Assembly: GCF_000217915.1 (NCBI RefSeq)
Contig: NZ_AFOZ01000022.1
Coordinates: forward strand, 62,001-126,000
Reading direction: 5' to 3'
DNA from: Shewanella sp. HN-41
GTDB lineage: Bacteria > Pseudomonadota > Gammaproteobacteria > Enterobacterales > Shewanellaceae
DNA: 64,000 nucleotides
Position numbers and translations under genes: made by a program. Position 1 is the stretch's first letter, and every line of letters begins with the position of its first letter. The notes under the pieces were generated by a model that searched no databases, was not told the DNA's origin, and saw only the letters and a list, made by a program, of their open reading frames with translations. Positions 43,469-53,387 of the stretch are shown one piece after another.

Positions 43469-45463
43469 TTAATTCACCGTAAATTTATGCACTTCTTTAG
43501 ACATGAGCTCAGCATCGAATGTTAACGCTTTAGTTAGCTCGCGTAATTCATCGGAAATCCTTTGTGTATTCAAATAAATTTCACTGATCTTCAAAGCATT
43601 ACGGTTAACATCTTCGGAGACGGCGGATTGCTCATGGGTTGCCGTAGCAATTTGTTCGTTCATACGGTCAATAATGTCGACTTGTTCGACAATGCGCTTC
43701 AGCTCCACTCCTGCCTGTTCCGATTCATGCACACTAATCTGGGCTTGTGCCAGCCCACGCTCCATTGCCTTTACGGCTATACTCGCCCCCAATTTTAACC
43801 TGTCGGTCATGTTTTTAATGTCGGCAGTTGAGGTCTGCGAACGCTGGGCTAGGCTTCTGACTTCATCAGCAACAACGGCGAATCCCCGTCCCATTTCCCC
43901 AGCGCGGGCCGCTTCAATGGCGGCATTGAGTGCAAGCAGATTGGTTTGTTCGGCAATACTGCTGATCACTTCGAGCACCACAACAATGCCGTGAATTTCT
44001 TTATCCAGTTCATTTATCGCCTGAGATGCGCCGTTAATATCATCGGCCAATTCCTTAATCGCTTTGCTGGTGCGGCCAACCTCCAGATTACCCGCCTTAG
44101 CCTCGCTGTTTGCAGAATTTGAAGCTTCAGAAGCCTGGACCGCGTTCGCGGCGATTTCAGCGACTGTTGCGCTCATTTCGGTCATCGCCGATGCAACTTG
44201 CTCCGCTTCGCTGTGTCCTTCCATCACGTCCTGCTCCATGGCATGGGTACAGAGGTCCATTTGCTCGACCGCCTGTTGTAATTTAGCGCCACTGGCCCGA
44301 ACTTGTAGGATAACGTTTTCAAAATCAGTCATCATGCTATTAAAAGCAATGGCAAGCTCACCAAATTCGTCGGAACTGGTTTGGCTTAAGCGAACACTCA
44401 GATCATAGTGCTTTCGAGCCTGAGTCACAGTCGAATAGAGATGATGCACACTGTCGTGTAAATAGCGGATCACCGATAAACTAAGCATCAATACCACGGC
44501 GAGTACAACGCATAATGTCACTAGGACAAAGAACATATGTTCATTGGCTAAGATTAACCGTTCGTGAGTCACGTTCAGTAAATCCGTCGATATCTGTTGC
44601 TCAAAATCCCTTAAACGGTCAATTCGGGCTGTTGACTTAGCAAACCAATCCTCGGGGTTCTGTTGCAGAATTTTTTGAATGTCCTGATCGAGGGCTATTT
44701 GGCGAAGTGCTTCTACATCCCTCACTTCGTTAGAATTTTGAATGCGTTTGGTCGCCTCGACTAATGTTGGGGTTGCTAAGGCTTGAAAGCGCTCTAAGTA
44801 GCTGTTTTGCTCAGAGACTAAGGTGATAAATTTGGCGTAAATTTTTGGTTTGAATCCCGCTTGGCCAAAGGTTGAACTGAGTACAGCCCGCTCAATACCC
44901 GCCCGTTCCTTCATCTGTAAGTAGGCACTAAAGGCCGCGGCTTTAATCGCAATTTCTTGATTGGCACCCGCTTTGGCGGTTTCATCCACTACGGCTAATA
45001 GCAACTTGTTAAGCACCGTATAGTAGGCCACTTCATCGGCTACGCTGATGGATAGACTATCGACCTTAGTACGGATCTGTTGGAGTTGCCCAAGTTGAGT
45101 GCTAATTTCCCGCAGTTTAGGCGCAAACGTTTCGGGTAAGCTGCTGTTATCAATGAAGGATAGGTAAAGTTTTAGCTGAGTGTCCGTCAATTGTCTTTGG
45201 CTAGGTATTTTACCCGCAAAGGCTTTGCCCGCTGAGCCAATAAAACCGGCACTCATACCGCGTTCTTTTTGCAACTCATGGACTAAGTTACTGTTTGTGA
45301 CTGCCAGTTCACTTAACTGAACCACCAGTTGTAAATCCTGACGATATTCATATTTTTCAATAAGGAAGAGTGCCCCATATAAAAAACACGCGAATAGCGG
45401 AGGCAACACAACCATAAGTAACTTCTGCTTCAAGCTAAGATTGCCAATCCATTGCCATTTCAT
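43469..45463 (-). CDS. Methyl-accepting chemotaxis protein with NIT sensor domain
   Basis: 664 residues. One membrane helix near residues 16-36 is followed by a periplasmic nitrate/nitrite-sensing-type domain ([18 protein letters not shown], a hallmark of NIT), a second helix at about 308-330, a HAMP linker, and the methyl-accepting signalling tip ([20 protein letters not shown]). It signals to CheA/CheW. The NIT domain binds nitrate in some proteins, but the ligand here is inferred. The ATG at 45463 has AGAAGGAT upstream. It is monocistronic, just outside the island. Confidence 0.93.
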   Translation of the reverse strand: MKWQWIGNLSLKQKLLMVVLPPLFACFLYGALFLIEKYEYRQDLQLVVQLSELAVTNSNLVHELQKERGMSAGFIGSAGKAFAGKIPSQRQLTDTQLKLYLSFIDNSSLPETFAPKLREISTQLGQLQQIRTKVDSLSISVADEVAYYTVLNKLLLAVVDETAKAGANQEIAIKAAAFSAYLQMKERAGIERAVLSSTFGQAGFKPKIYAKFITLVSEQNSYLERFQALATPTLVEATKRIQNSNEVRDVEALRQIALDQDIQKILQQNPEDWFAKSTARIDRLRDFEQQISTDLLNVTHERLILANEHMFFVLVTLCVVLAVVLMLSLSVIRYLHDSVHHLYSTVTQARKHYDLSVRLSQTSSDEFGELAIAFNSMMTDFENVILQVRASGAKLQQAVEQMDLCTHAMEQDVMEGHSEAEQVASAMTEMSATVAEIAANAVQASEASNSANSEAKAGNLEVGRTSKAIKELADDINGASQAINELDKEIHGIVVVLEVISSIAEQTNLLALNAAIEAARAGEMGRGFAVVADEVRSLAQRSQTSTADIKNMTDRLKLGASIAVKAMERGLAQAQISVHESEQAGVELKRIVEQVDIIDRMNEQIATATHEQSAVSEDVNRNALKISEIYLNTQRISDELRELTKALTFDAELMSKEVHKFTVN

Positions 45464-45679
45464 AGAGATATCCTTCTAAACAGAATTAAAGATGCTCTAT
45501 GTATAGCATAAGATCCACCTAAGGACGTTAAGGGATATAAAATTTAAATTTATTTTAAAAACAGCATTTTAATCTTTTTCTGAGGCGAGAGTTCTGCCAT
45601 TAATTATCCATAGGAGGTAATCGGGGGGTAAAAAGCAGCACAGATATTGTTTCTCATCAATTTATCTACAAATAAAATG

Positions 45680-45716
45680 AAAAAAAACGCATCAGAGTCA
45701 ATCCAATGCGCTTCTT
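45680..45716 (-). terminator. Terminator after the MarC family gene
   Basis: On the minus strand, AAGCGCAT ... ATGCG followed by eight Ts; 14-50 bp after the stop. Confidence 0.65.
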
Positions 45717-45729
45717 AAACTGTGTTCGG

Positions 45730-46362
45730 TTAGCTAAACAGTTGCGGGAATAGGCCCTTTACACCTGCGGCAATCACTTCAATACCTATGGATAACATCA
45801 GTAATCCCATCAGACGGGTAATGACGTTAATCCCCGTTTTACCGAGTATTTTATAGATGATGGAAGCCATTCTAAAGAGGCCAAAACTCACTAAACCAAA
45901 CACGATCACAGTGATAAACATCGCGATGATGTTAGACAAGGTATTATGTTCTGCGGCAAACACTATCACCGAACTGATGGCACCAGGGCCCGCCATTAAA
46001 GGCAGTGCGAGTGGCACCACGGCAACGGATTCCATCGCCGATGACTCGCGATCTTCCTCTTGGTTGCGTTTCACTTCGCCCAGTTTACCCTGCAACATCG
46101 ACATAGCAATAATCGCAATCAAGCTGCCACCGGCGATCCTAAAAGCGGACAGCGAAATGCTAAACATATTCAAAATATGCTGCCCCGCCACTATGGTCAC
46201 CAACAAGATAATGACCACAGCAAAGTTAGCCACTTTCCCGGTATGATTCCGTTCAGCCTCAGTTTGATGACTCGTTAAGCTTACAAAAACGGGCAGTAAT
46301 CCTATAGGATTGATAATGGCAACGAGGCCGAGAAAAAATTTAACGTAAAGTGTTAACTCCAA
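45730..46362 (-). CDS. MarC family membrane protein (YchE-like)
   Basis: 210 residues, six predicted helices, with the family phrase AIINPIGLLPVFVSLT at the start and PLALPLMAGPGAISS in the middle. Once linked to antibiotic resistance, later work disputed this; the function is uncertain. The start is a TTG with AAGGA upstream. In E. coli the relative ychE neighbours adhE, the same pairing as here, divergent. Confidence 0.88.
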   Translation of the reverse strand: MELTLYVKFFLGLVAIINPIGLLPVFVSLTSHQTEAERNHTGKVANFAVVIILLVTIVAGQHILNMFSISLSAFRIAGGSLIAIIAMSMLQGKLGEVKRNQEEDRESSAMESVAVVPLALPLMAGPGAISSVIVFAAEHNTLSNIIAMFITVIVFGLVSFGLFRMASIIYKILGKTGINVITRLMGLLMLSIGIEVIAAGVKGLFPQLFS

Positions 46363-46681
46363 GTTGGGATCCTTATGTGCGTGTCACGCCAATTTCATCA
46401 AAGTAAACTTAAGGGCAAGTATAGTATCTCAAGCACAGATGACTGAAAAATGAGATTTTTAAGGTTTAATCACAAGTTTAAATAATATTTCTTCCACACA
46501 TCTAGTGCCTATCTCGAATCTCGGCGATAAAAATAGATCCTTTTCACTGTAGTTTTATTACATAAAAGCCGAAATTTGACGGGATTGTCACACTTTAATC
46601 CCCGCTTTAAGTGTAATTTTCTACCATAAAGAAGCTTTAGCGAATCGAATCATTCCCTAAATCTTTTTAGGAGTGTTAATC
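46363..46681. other. adhE upstream region
   Basis: About 320 bp between divergent genes. AT-rich, with no clear FNR, CRP or ArcA site found by eye. Long leaders are usual for adhE. Confidence 0.45.
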
Positions 46682-49285
46682 ATGTTAGTGACCAATGCAC
46701 AAGAACTGGACCTGATGGTCGAGCGTGTAGCCAAAGCACAGGCCGAATATGCCACCTTCAGCCAGACACAAGTCGATGCCATATTCCGTGCGGCAGCCCT
46801 CGCCGCCGCCGATGCCCGGATCTCACTAGCCAAAATGGCTGCCAGCGAAACCCGTATGGGAATTATCGAAGACAAGGTCATCAAAAACCACTTTGCCTCC
46901 GAATATATTTATAACAAATACAAAGATGAGAAAACCTGCGGTATTTTATCGGAGGATCTCACCTTCGGCACTATCACTATCGCCGAACCTGTGGGCATTA
47001 TTTGTGGCATAGTCCCCACCACAAATCCCACATCGACGGCCATTTTTAAGGCACTAATCAGCCTTAAAACCCGCAATGCGATTATTTTCTCTCCCCATCC
47101 AAGGGCAAAAACCGCCACCACAACGGCAGCCAAATTAGTGCTCGACGCCGCCGTTGCTGCGGGTGCCCCAAAGGATATTATCGGCTGGATTGATGAGCCC
47201 AGCGTTGCACTCTCGAATCAGTTAATGACTCACCCCAAAGTGAATCTTATCCTTGCAACCGGTGGCCCTGGGATGGTGAAAGCCGCTTATTCTTCGGGTA
47301 AACCCGCCATTGGTGTGGGCGCGGGAAATACGCCGATCGTTATCGATGAGACCGCCGATATTAAACGCGCCGTTAGCTCCATTCTGATGTCTAAGACCTT
47401 TGATAACGGGGTGGTGTGTGCCTCGGAGCAAGCTGTGATTGTGGTCGAAAGTATCTATGAACAAGTCAAAGAGCGCTTCGCGACCCATGGCGGTTATATC
47501 TTGAGTGCTTCGCAAACCGCAGCAATGCAACAAGTCATCCTTAAAAATGGTGGCTTAAATGCCGATATCGTCGGTCAAAGCGCAGCAACGATCGCCCAAA
47601 TGGCGGGTTTTGACGTCCCCCATTGGACCAAAGTGTTGATTGGTGAAGTCACAGAGATTACCGAAGCTGAAGCCTTTGCCCACGAGAAACTCTCGCCGTT
47701 ACTCGGCATGTACCGAGCCGCAGATTTTAATGAGGCTGTCGATAAAGCCGAAGCCCTAGTGGCGCTTGGCGGCATTGGCCATACCTCTGGACTTTACACC
47801 GATCAGGATACCCAAACCGAGCGGGTGAAAACCTTCGGTTTTAGAATGAAAACTGCGCGGATCTTAATCAACACCCCCGCTTCTCAAGGTGGTATTGGCG
47901 ATCTCTATAACTTTAAATTGGCACCTTCGCTAACCCTCGGCTGCGGTTCTTGGGGCGGTAACTCGATTTCAGAAAACGTGGGGCCGAGTCATTTGATCAA
48001 CAAAAAAACCGTCGCTAAGAGGGCCGAAAATATGCTGTGGCATAAACTTCCATCATCCATTTACTTCCGCCGCGGCAGTCTCCCCATAGCACTAGAGGAA
48101 TTAAGCGATAAAAAACGAGCACTTATCGTCACAGATAGATTTTTATTCAACCAAGGCTACTGTGATGAAACCATTCGTATTTTAAAAGCTCAGGGTCTTG
48201 AAACCGAAATTTTCTATGATGTTGAAGCCGATCCCACCTTAGCTATTGTTCGCCAAGGAGCTAAGGTCGCCCAAAGCTTTAAACCCGATGTGATTATCGC
48301 GCTCGGCGGCGGCTCGCCCATGGATGCGGCTAAGATTATTTGGGTGATGTACGAACATCCCGATGTCGATTTTGCCGACTTGGCACTGCGCTTTATGGAT
48401 ATCCGCAAACGTATCTATAAATTCCCGAAAATGGGCACTAAAGCCATGATGGTGGCCATCCCAACCACCTCAGGCACAGGCTCTGAAGTGACTCCTTTTG
48501 CCGTGGTGACCGATGAACAAACGGGTAAAAAATACCCGATTGCCGATTATCAACTCACCCCAAATATGGCGATTGTTGATCCTAATTTAGTGATGGATAT
48601 GCCTAAATCCCTCACCGCCTTTGGTGGCATAGATGCAGTGACCCATGCACTGGAGGCCTATGTTAGCGTGATGGCGAATGAATACAGCGATGGTCAAGCA
48701 CTGCAGGCCCTAGATTTGCTTTGCAAGTACCTACCCGATGCCTACAATCTCGGTGCGAATTGCCCCATCGCCCGCGAGAAGGTCCACAATGGCGCCACTA
48801 TTGCGGGTATCGCCTTTGCCAACGCCTTCCTCGGGATCTGCCATTCTATGGCCCATAAACTAGGTGCCGAGTTCCACCTTGCCCATGGATTAGCGAATGC
48901 GCTACTGATCAGTAACGTGATCCGTTTTAATGCAACGGATTTACCCACAAAACAAGCGGCCTTTAGCCAATATGACAGGCCAAAAGCCCTGTGCCGCTAC
49001 GCTGCCATCGCAGATCATTTACAGTTAGGCGGGACATCCGATGAGGAAAAAGTCGAAAAATTGCTTGAGAAAATCGAGTTGCTCAAGAAGACGCTTGGCA
49101 TTCCTGCTTCTATCCAAGAAGCCGGTGTCAACGAAGCCGACTTCCTCGCCAAGTTAGATGAATTAGCAGAGGATGCCTTTGATGATCAATGCACTGGGGC
49201 AAACCCACGTTACCCACTGATTAACGAGCTAAAACAACTGCTGCTCGATAGCTACTATGGCAAAGCTTATAGTGACAACAACTAG
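46682..49285 (+). CDS. adhE: Bifunctional acetaldehyde-CoA / alcohol dehydrogenase
   Basis: 867 residues (891 in E. coli). The N-terminal half is the CoA-acylating aldehyde dehydrogenase, with catalytic Cys in DNGVVCASEQ. The C-terminal half is the iron-containing alcohol dehydrogenase, with GGGSPMDAAK and metal-binding His in AFLGICHSMAHKLGAEFHLAHG. It reduces acetyl-CoA to ethanol in two NADH-using steps during anaerobic growth, and forms spirosome filaments in relatives. The ATG at 46682 is chosen over an upstream in-frame GTG because AGGAG is eight bases before it. Confidence 0.96.
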   Translation: MLVTNAQELDLMVERVAKAQAEYATFSQTQVDAIFRAAALAAADARISLAKMAASETRMGIIEDKVIKNHFASEYIYNKYKDEKTCGILSEDLTFGTITIAEPVGIICGIVPTTNPTSTAIFKALISLKTRNAIIFSPHPRAKTATTTAAKLVLDAAVAAGAPKDIIGWIDEPSVALSNQLMTHPKVNLILATGGPGMVKAAYSSGKPAIGVGAGNTPIVIDETADIKRAVSSILMSKTFDNGVVCASEQAVIVVESIYEQVKERFATHGGYILSASQTAAMQQVILKNGGLNADIVGQSAATIAQMAGFDVPHWTKVLIGEVTEITEAEAFAHEKLSPLLGMYRAADFNEAVDKAEALVALGGIGHTSGLYTDQDTQTERVKTFGFRMKTARILINTPASQGGIGDLYNFKLAPSLTLGCGSWGGNSISENVGPSHLINKKTVAKRAENMLWHKLPSSIYFRRGSLPIALEELSDKKRALIVTDRFLFNQGYCDETIRILKAQGLETEIFYDVEADPTLAIVRQGAKVAQSFKPDVIIALGGGSPMDAAKIIWVMYEHPDVDFADLALRFMDIRKRIYKFPKMGTKAMMVAIPTTSGTGSEVTPFAVVTDEQTGKKYPIADYQLTPNMAIVDPNLVMDMPKSLTAFGGIDAVTHALEAYVSVMANEYSDGQALQALDLLCKYLPDAYNLGANCPIAREKVHNGATIAGIAFANAFLGICHSMAHKLGAEFHLAHGLANALLISNVIRFNATDLPTKQAAFSQYDRPKALCRYAAIADHLQLGGTSDEEKVEKLLEKIELLKKTLGIPASIQEAGVNEADFLAKLDELAEDAFDDQCTGANPRYPLINELKQLLLDSYYGKAYSDNN

Positions 49286-49327
49286 GCTGTCTGTCATCTA
49301 AGCAACTGAGTCACACGACTTAAATGG

Positions 49328-49353
49328 AAAAGCCCTCATTCGAGGGCTTTTTA
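49328..49353 (+). terminator. Terminator after adhE
   Basis: AAAAGCCCTC-ATTC-GAGGGCTTTTT, a perfect hairpin with T-run, about 45 bp after the stop. Confidence 0.9.
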
Positions 49354-49489
49354 TTCGCTAATGAACTGCAATTGACTAGTAGCGTACGCGGTAGATTAGT
49401 CGATGCGTTAATGGATCTAAGGTAAAATCACTCCGCTAACCGTTAACGCAATTTATCCTCACTCAACTTATTATCAATAAAAGCAGCGA

Positions 49490-50425
49490 CTAATGCAGTG
49501 CGAGCACATAATCTATGGCACTGGTGATTGCCGCAACTTGCGCTAAGTTACATTCCGCTGGCGTGGTCGACGGGCTATCAGGGTACACTTCTGTCGTGGT
49601 GTTATAGATACAGCCGGTAACACTGCTGCAAAGCCCTAATGACTTAAGCGGATAATTGATCACCCCGTGTTGCACCACTGTCGAGCCAATGATCTCCCCT
49701 TTTTCATCGGCAGGAGCAATGTGAGTCACTTTGCTTACCCCCTCGATAATCGCCTTTTGGAACGCATCCTGTGGATCCTCGGTATCCCCTACGGCATAAA
49801 AACCATCGGGAACCGTCCCTTTTATATACTCCTGGCCATCACGAGCGGCCAATGCGGGGCGAAATTCTAATTCATCTGAATCGGTTGTTTCGTGCAAATC
49901 CACGTGCACATCAAAGCGTTGTGGAGCACTCGCCACTAATGCCATTAATGAAGCAGATTCTTCCGCCGGGCTATTGGCATAAAAAGAACGATTTGGGTCG
50001 ATAGCCTTTGGGTTCCAACGATTGATGGTCTCATAGCCCCAAGGACTGACGCACACCGCGACCACTAGGTTAACGTGTTCAACATACTGAGCCGCTTTAT
50101 TGGTTAAAAAAGCCAAGGCGCCATGCACACCACTGGTCTCATAGCCATGTACACCACCAGTGACTAACACCGTCAACTTTTTCGGATCAAACTGGGCAGT
50201 TTTTACCGCCAGTAACGGATAACGCTGTGTATTAATGGATAATGCTCCATATTGCACAATACTAAGTCCTAATGCCGCTAATGCGGGTTCCATTGCCTTA
50301 AGTGGTGTAACCACGTTCTCTTGGTAAGAACGTTTAATTTGTGTGCTGGCAAGCCATGCGGCCTTTTCGGCATCGCCCCACTTTTCACCAGTGGTACCGA
50401 TTGGGTAAAACGTTAAATTTGCCAT
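49490..50425 (-). CDS. M14-like zinc metallopeptidase / desuccinylase family protein
   Basis: 311 residues. The zinc site is H-x-x-E in GGVHGYETSGVHG with a further His in VDLHETTDSDE, the pattern of the M14 carboxypeptidase and succinylglutamate-desuccinylase/aspartoacylase group. SPWGYETINRWNPKAIDPNR supports a substrate-binding role for the Arg. No signal peptide, so cytoplasmic. Whether it removes an amino acid or an acyl group is not clear. Good AGAGGAAAT site before the ATG. The GNAT gene lies just upstream in the same direction. Confidence 0.82.
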   Translation of the reverse strand: MANLTFYPIGTTGEKWGDAEKAAWLASTQIKRSYQENVVTPLKAMEPALAALGLSIVQYGALSINTQRYPLLAVKTAQFDPKKLTVLVTGGVHGYETSGVHGALAFLTNKAAQYVEHVNLVVAVCVSPWGYETINRWNPKAIDPNRSFYANSPAEESASLMALVASAPQRFDVHVDLHETTDSDELEFRPALAARDGQEYIKGTVPDGFYAVGDTEDPQDAFQKAIIEGVSKVTHIAPADEKGEIIGSTVVQHGVINYPLKSLGLCSSVTGCIYNTTTEVYPDSPSTTPAECNLAQVAAITSAIDYVLALH

Positions 50426-50467
50426 ATTTCCTCTTCTTTTCGTTCTATGGTTAAAGATTGTTATACA

Positions 50468-50926
50468 TTAAAGCACCAACTGCATCGGAATATCGCGGAT
50501 CCCGCCGCGCTCACGAATGTCCCCGAGGGCGATAAAGCCAAAACGCTGATATACAGGTAACGCATTGATTGCCGAATTGACGGTAAAAGTACCGGGATTA
50601 CCCTTGGCTAGACACTCGGCTTTGGCGAGCTCCCAAAGCTGACGCGATAAGCCTTGCCCCTTAGCAGAATCTGCCACAAACAGATGATAAAGATGACTGT
50701 TATCCTTTATCCCCACCACACCCGCAAGCTCGCCAGCCTCGTTCAATGCGACATGATATTGATAACCTAAGGCAAAATAATGAGCCACCGACTCAACCGA
50801 CATGGCTTTGACTAAGGTTTCTGTGCCAACGGCTGTGCACGTGGGAGCGATATAAACTTGTGTAAGGTGTGTGATTAACGCGCTTATCGCCTCAATATCT
50901 GCTGTACTCGCCGCTCTGATATGCAT
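50468..50926 (-). CDS. GNAT family N-acetyltransferase
   Basis: About 153 residues. Starts at the ATG 50926, six bases after AAGGA; the frame runs upstream to 51055 across the terminator hairpin, so the extension is not real. Acetyl-CoA-binding signature LFVADSAKGQGLSRQLWELAKAECLA and the ending VYQRFGFIALGD. Substrate unknown. It lies 40 bp from the M14-like gene. Confidence 0.85.
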   Translation of the reverse strand: MHIRAASTADIEAISALITHLTQVYIAPTCTAVGTETLVKAMSVESVAHYFALGYQYHVALNEAGELAGVVGIKDNSHLYHLFVADSAKGQGLSRQLWELAKAECLAKGNPGTFTVNSAINALPVYQRFGFIALGDIRERGGIRDIPMQLVL

Positions 50927-50994
50927 CTTCATTCCTTGACTGAGTGTGTTTAACTGTAAGCATTCAACTTGTACAGTTAACAATCCTATTATTA

Positions 50995-51022
50995 AAAAGC
51001 CAGAACAGAGTTCTGGCTTTCG
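50995..51022. terminator. Terminator between the S9 peptidase and GNAT genes
   Basis: AAAAGCCAGAA-CAGAG-TTCTGGCTTT, a near-perfect hairpin that ends the S9 peptidase transcript. Confidence 0.85.
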
Positions 51023-51073
51023 CAATAAGAGAACAGACTGAATACCTGAGTCCATTCAGTCCATCATTCTCGA

Positions 51074-53125
51074 TTACTTCTTAGTCCAGCTATCCATCCA
51101 ACGGAACACATTGGCATACCATTGTTCTAGGTTTTCTGGCTTTAGGATCCAGTGGTTTTCATCGGGGAAAATCAGCAGCTCAGAGGGGATCCCCTTGCGC
51201 TGCATATAGCTGAATGAAGCTAAACCTTGGCCATAAGGTACACGGAAATCCTTCTCGCCATGGATTACCAGCATTGGCGTCTTCCAGTTTTCCACATAGT
51301 TTACTGGGTTGAACTTCTCATATAAGGCTTTGTTATCTGAGTAAGTGCCGCCAAACTCATGCTCTGGGAACCAGACTTCTTCGGTCACATAGTACATGGA
51401 GCGCATATCGAACAGACCCGCGTGGTTAACGAGGCACTTAAAGCCATCGTTCCAGTTACCTTGGATCCAGTTCATCATGTAGCCGCCGTAAGAGCCACCC
51501 AAGGCACAGGCTTTCTGTGGATCGAGCCATTTTTGCTGTTGGCTTACCGCCGCCAAACCTTTTTGCAGATCTTCTAATGGCTTACCGCCCCAATCTTGGC
51601 TGATAGAATCGGTAAAGGCTTGGCCGTAACCGGTAGAACCATGGAAGTCCACCATCACCACGCCATAACCCGCGCCTGCCCATAACTGGGCGTTCCAACG
51701 ACCACTGAAGGCGTTACCAAATGACCCCTGCGGTCCACCGTGGACTAAGTAGGCAATCGGATACTGTTTGCCTTCTTGGTAGTTAGCAGGTTTGATCCAG
51801 TAACCGTAAACATCTTCGTTGTTCCAACCCTTAAAGCTAAATTGTTGGAATTCACCGAATTTGATCTCGGCCAGCTTGTCTTTGTTGACTTCGGTCAGAC
51901 GCTTCAGGCCTTGACCGTCGGTGTTAATGCGATACAGATCGCCCGGCTCAACTAAGGTTTTATTATCGAAGATCAACTGCTCGTCGGCGATGGCAATCAG
52001 GCTATTGCTGCCGTCGCTGTAAACCGATTGCACGTCGCCAAATTGGGTATTCACTTTGAAAATAGATACTTGGCCGATGTCCTGCGCCGTCACGAATAGG
52101 GTACGGTTATCCGGCGCAAACATCAGCGAGCTTGGGCTTCTGTCCCACAGCGGCGCCACTTCTTTTGACTGGCCCGTAGTGGTATCGCGCAGCATGATGC
52201 GGTAACGGTCAGCTTCAAAGCCGGGTTTAGTCATCGCCAAATAGGCCATGTAACGACCATCACTCGAGAAGGTTGGCTGTGCATCCCAAGCAATGTTATC
52301 GGCGGTTAAATTAGTCGCCGAGCCGCCCGTTACTGGCACTTGCCACAAATCATAGTTGGTGGTCCAGGCTTGATCTTTGCTTGGCGCCTTTGCGCTATAA
52401 ACCACGAACTTACCGTCTGGGGTGAAGGTGACTTCTTCCATGCCAGAGAAAGGTTTTGGCGGGGTTTCTGTGTCTAAACCTTGGGTGATATCCATCACTT
52501 TGGTCAGCTTCTCCTCGTTGAGGGCGCCTACGAATAAGTGATTACGGGCATGGTCTTCCCAGGTATCCCAGTGGCGAACCATCAGCTGTTTATACTCACG
52601 ACCCGTAGATTTACGCTCTTCTTCAGCCTTAAACTTGTCTTTTGAACAGGCTAAGTCTTTACACTCTGGGAAGACGCGCATGCTGAGTACGATTTGCTTA
52701 CCATCGTTTGAGAGTTTGTAACCATCGATATCCAAAGGTAAATCAGAAGCTTGAATCGCTTCACCACCGGTTAATGGCAATTGGAACAGTTGGCTTGAAC
52801 CACTACGACTGGCAAGGAAGTAAATCGATTTATCGTCGCTGGCAAAGCTAACATCATGCTCAGTGCCAGTTGCCGATGTAAGCTGCATTGGCTTAGCGTC
52901 TGCTTGCGTCAGATCTAATATAAATAAATCCGAGCTCGCCTCTCCCTTGCCATTAACGGTTTTAAGACCGTAGACCAATTTTGTGCCGTCGTGGGACACA
53001 GTTGCCGAATGCAATTTGTTGAGTTTAACCAGCTGTTGCACAGTAAAAGGCTTAGGATCGGCCGCGTGGGCTGAACAGGCCAAACCTGCAGCGCCAAGCG
53101 CCAATAGGAGAGGAGCTATTTTCAT
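51074..53125 (-). CDS. S9 family prolyl oligopeptidase / dipeptidyl peptidase
   Basis: About 683 residues from the ATG at 53125; a frame start at 53137 is also possible. A signal peptide ends near ACSAHAA, so it is exported. The N-terminal two-thirds form a beta-propeller (repeats such as SHDGTKLVYGL, TPDGKFVVYSA, SSDGRYMAYLA). The C-terminal alpha/beta hydrolase has the nucleophile Ser in GGSYGGYM, Asp in HGEKDFRVP and His in ENHWIL. It cleaves short peptides in the periplasm. It resembles DPP5-like enzymes. Monocistronic. Confidence 0.92.
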   Translation of the reverse strand: MKIAPLLLALGAAGLACSAHAADPKPFTVQQLVKLNKLHSATVSHDGTKLVYGLKTVNGKGEASSDLFILDLTQADAKPMQLTSATGTEHDVSFASDDKSIYFLASRSGSSQLFQLPLTGGEAIQASDLPLDIDGYKLSNDGKQIVLSMRVFPECKDLACSKDKFKAEEERKSTGREYKQLMVRHWDTWEDHARNHLFVGALNEEKLTKVMDITQGLDTETPPKPFSGMEEVTFTPDGKFVVYSAKAPSKDQAWTTNYDLWQVPVTGGSATNLTADNIAWDAQPTFSSDGRYMAYLAMTKPGFEADRYRIMLRDTTTGQSKEVAPLWDRSPSSLMFAPDNRTLFVTAQDIGQVSIFKVNTQFGDVQSVYSDGSNSLIAIADEQLIFDNKTLVEPGDLYRINTDGQGLKRLTEVNKDKLAEIKFGEFQQFSFKGWNNEDVYGYWIKPANYQEGKQYPIAYLVHGGPQGSFGNAFSGRWNAQLWAGAGYGVVMVDFHGSTGYGQAFTDSISQDWGGKPLEDLQKGLAAVSQQQKWLDPQKACALGGSYGGYMMNWIQGNWNDGFKCLVNHAGLFDMRSMYYVTEEVWFPEHEFGGTYSDNKALYEKFNPVNYVENWKTPMLVIHGEKDFRVPYGQGLASFSYMQRKGIPSELLIFPDENHWILKPENLEQWYANVFRWMDSWTKK

Positions 53126-53229
53126 TGTTATATCCATCTTTTGTTAAACACATTCGGTAGTTGTACCGAATGAAGGGTAAAGACAATCATCAATCGCCTT
53201 TTATGAAGATAAGTTTGCCACACTAACGA

Positions 53230-53277
53230 AACAAAAACGCTCAAGCAAGCCAAAAGGCACACTTGAGCGTATTTTTT
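53230..53277. terminator. Bidirectional hairpin after the fumarase gene
   Basis: ACGCTCAAG / CTTGAGCGT with a 16-base interval, T-run on the plus strand and A-rich on the other side. Between fumarase and the S9 peptidase. Confidence 0.6.
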
Positions 53278-53387
53278 TGTGACAAATTGTCAGTAAACCT
53301 CGAATGGCCCCATCGAGTGCCACTCACCTCCCTTTTTACACAGGTTTCGCTTAAAAAAACGCCGAGTTTTACAAGGGAGACATCAAC

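Noticed and set aside
46550..46600. Possible CRP or FNR site before adhE (TTTGA ... TCACA)
   Set aside because: The half-site spacing is 8 rather than 6 for CRP, and it does not fit the FNR pattern.
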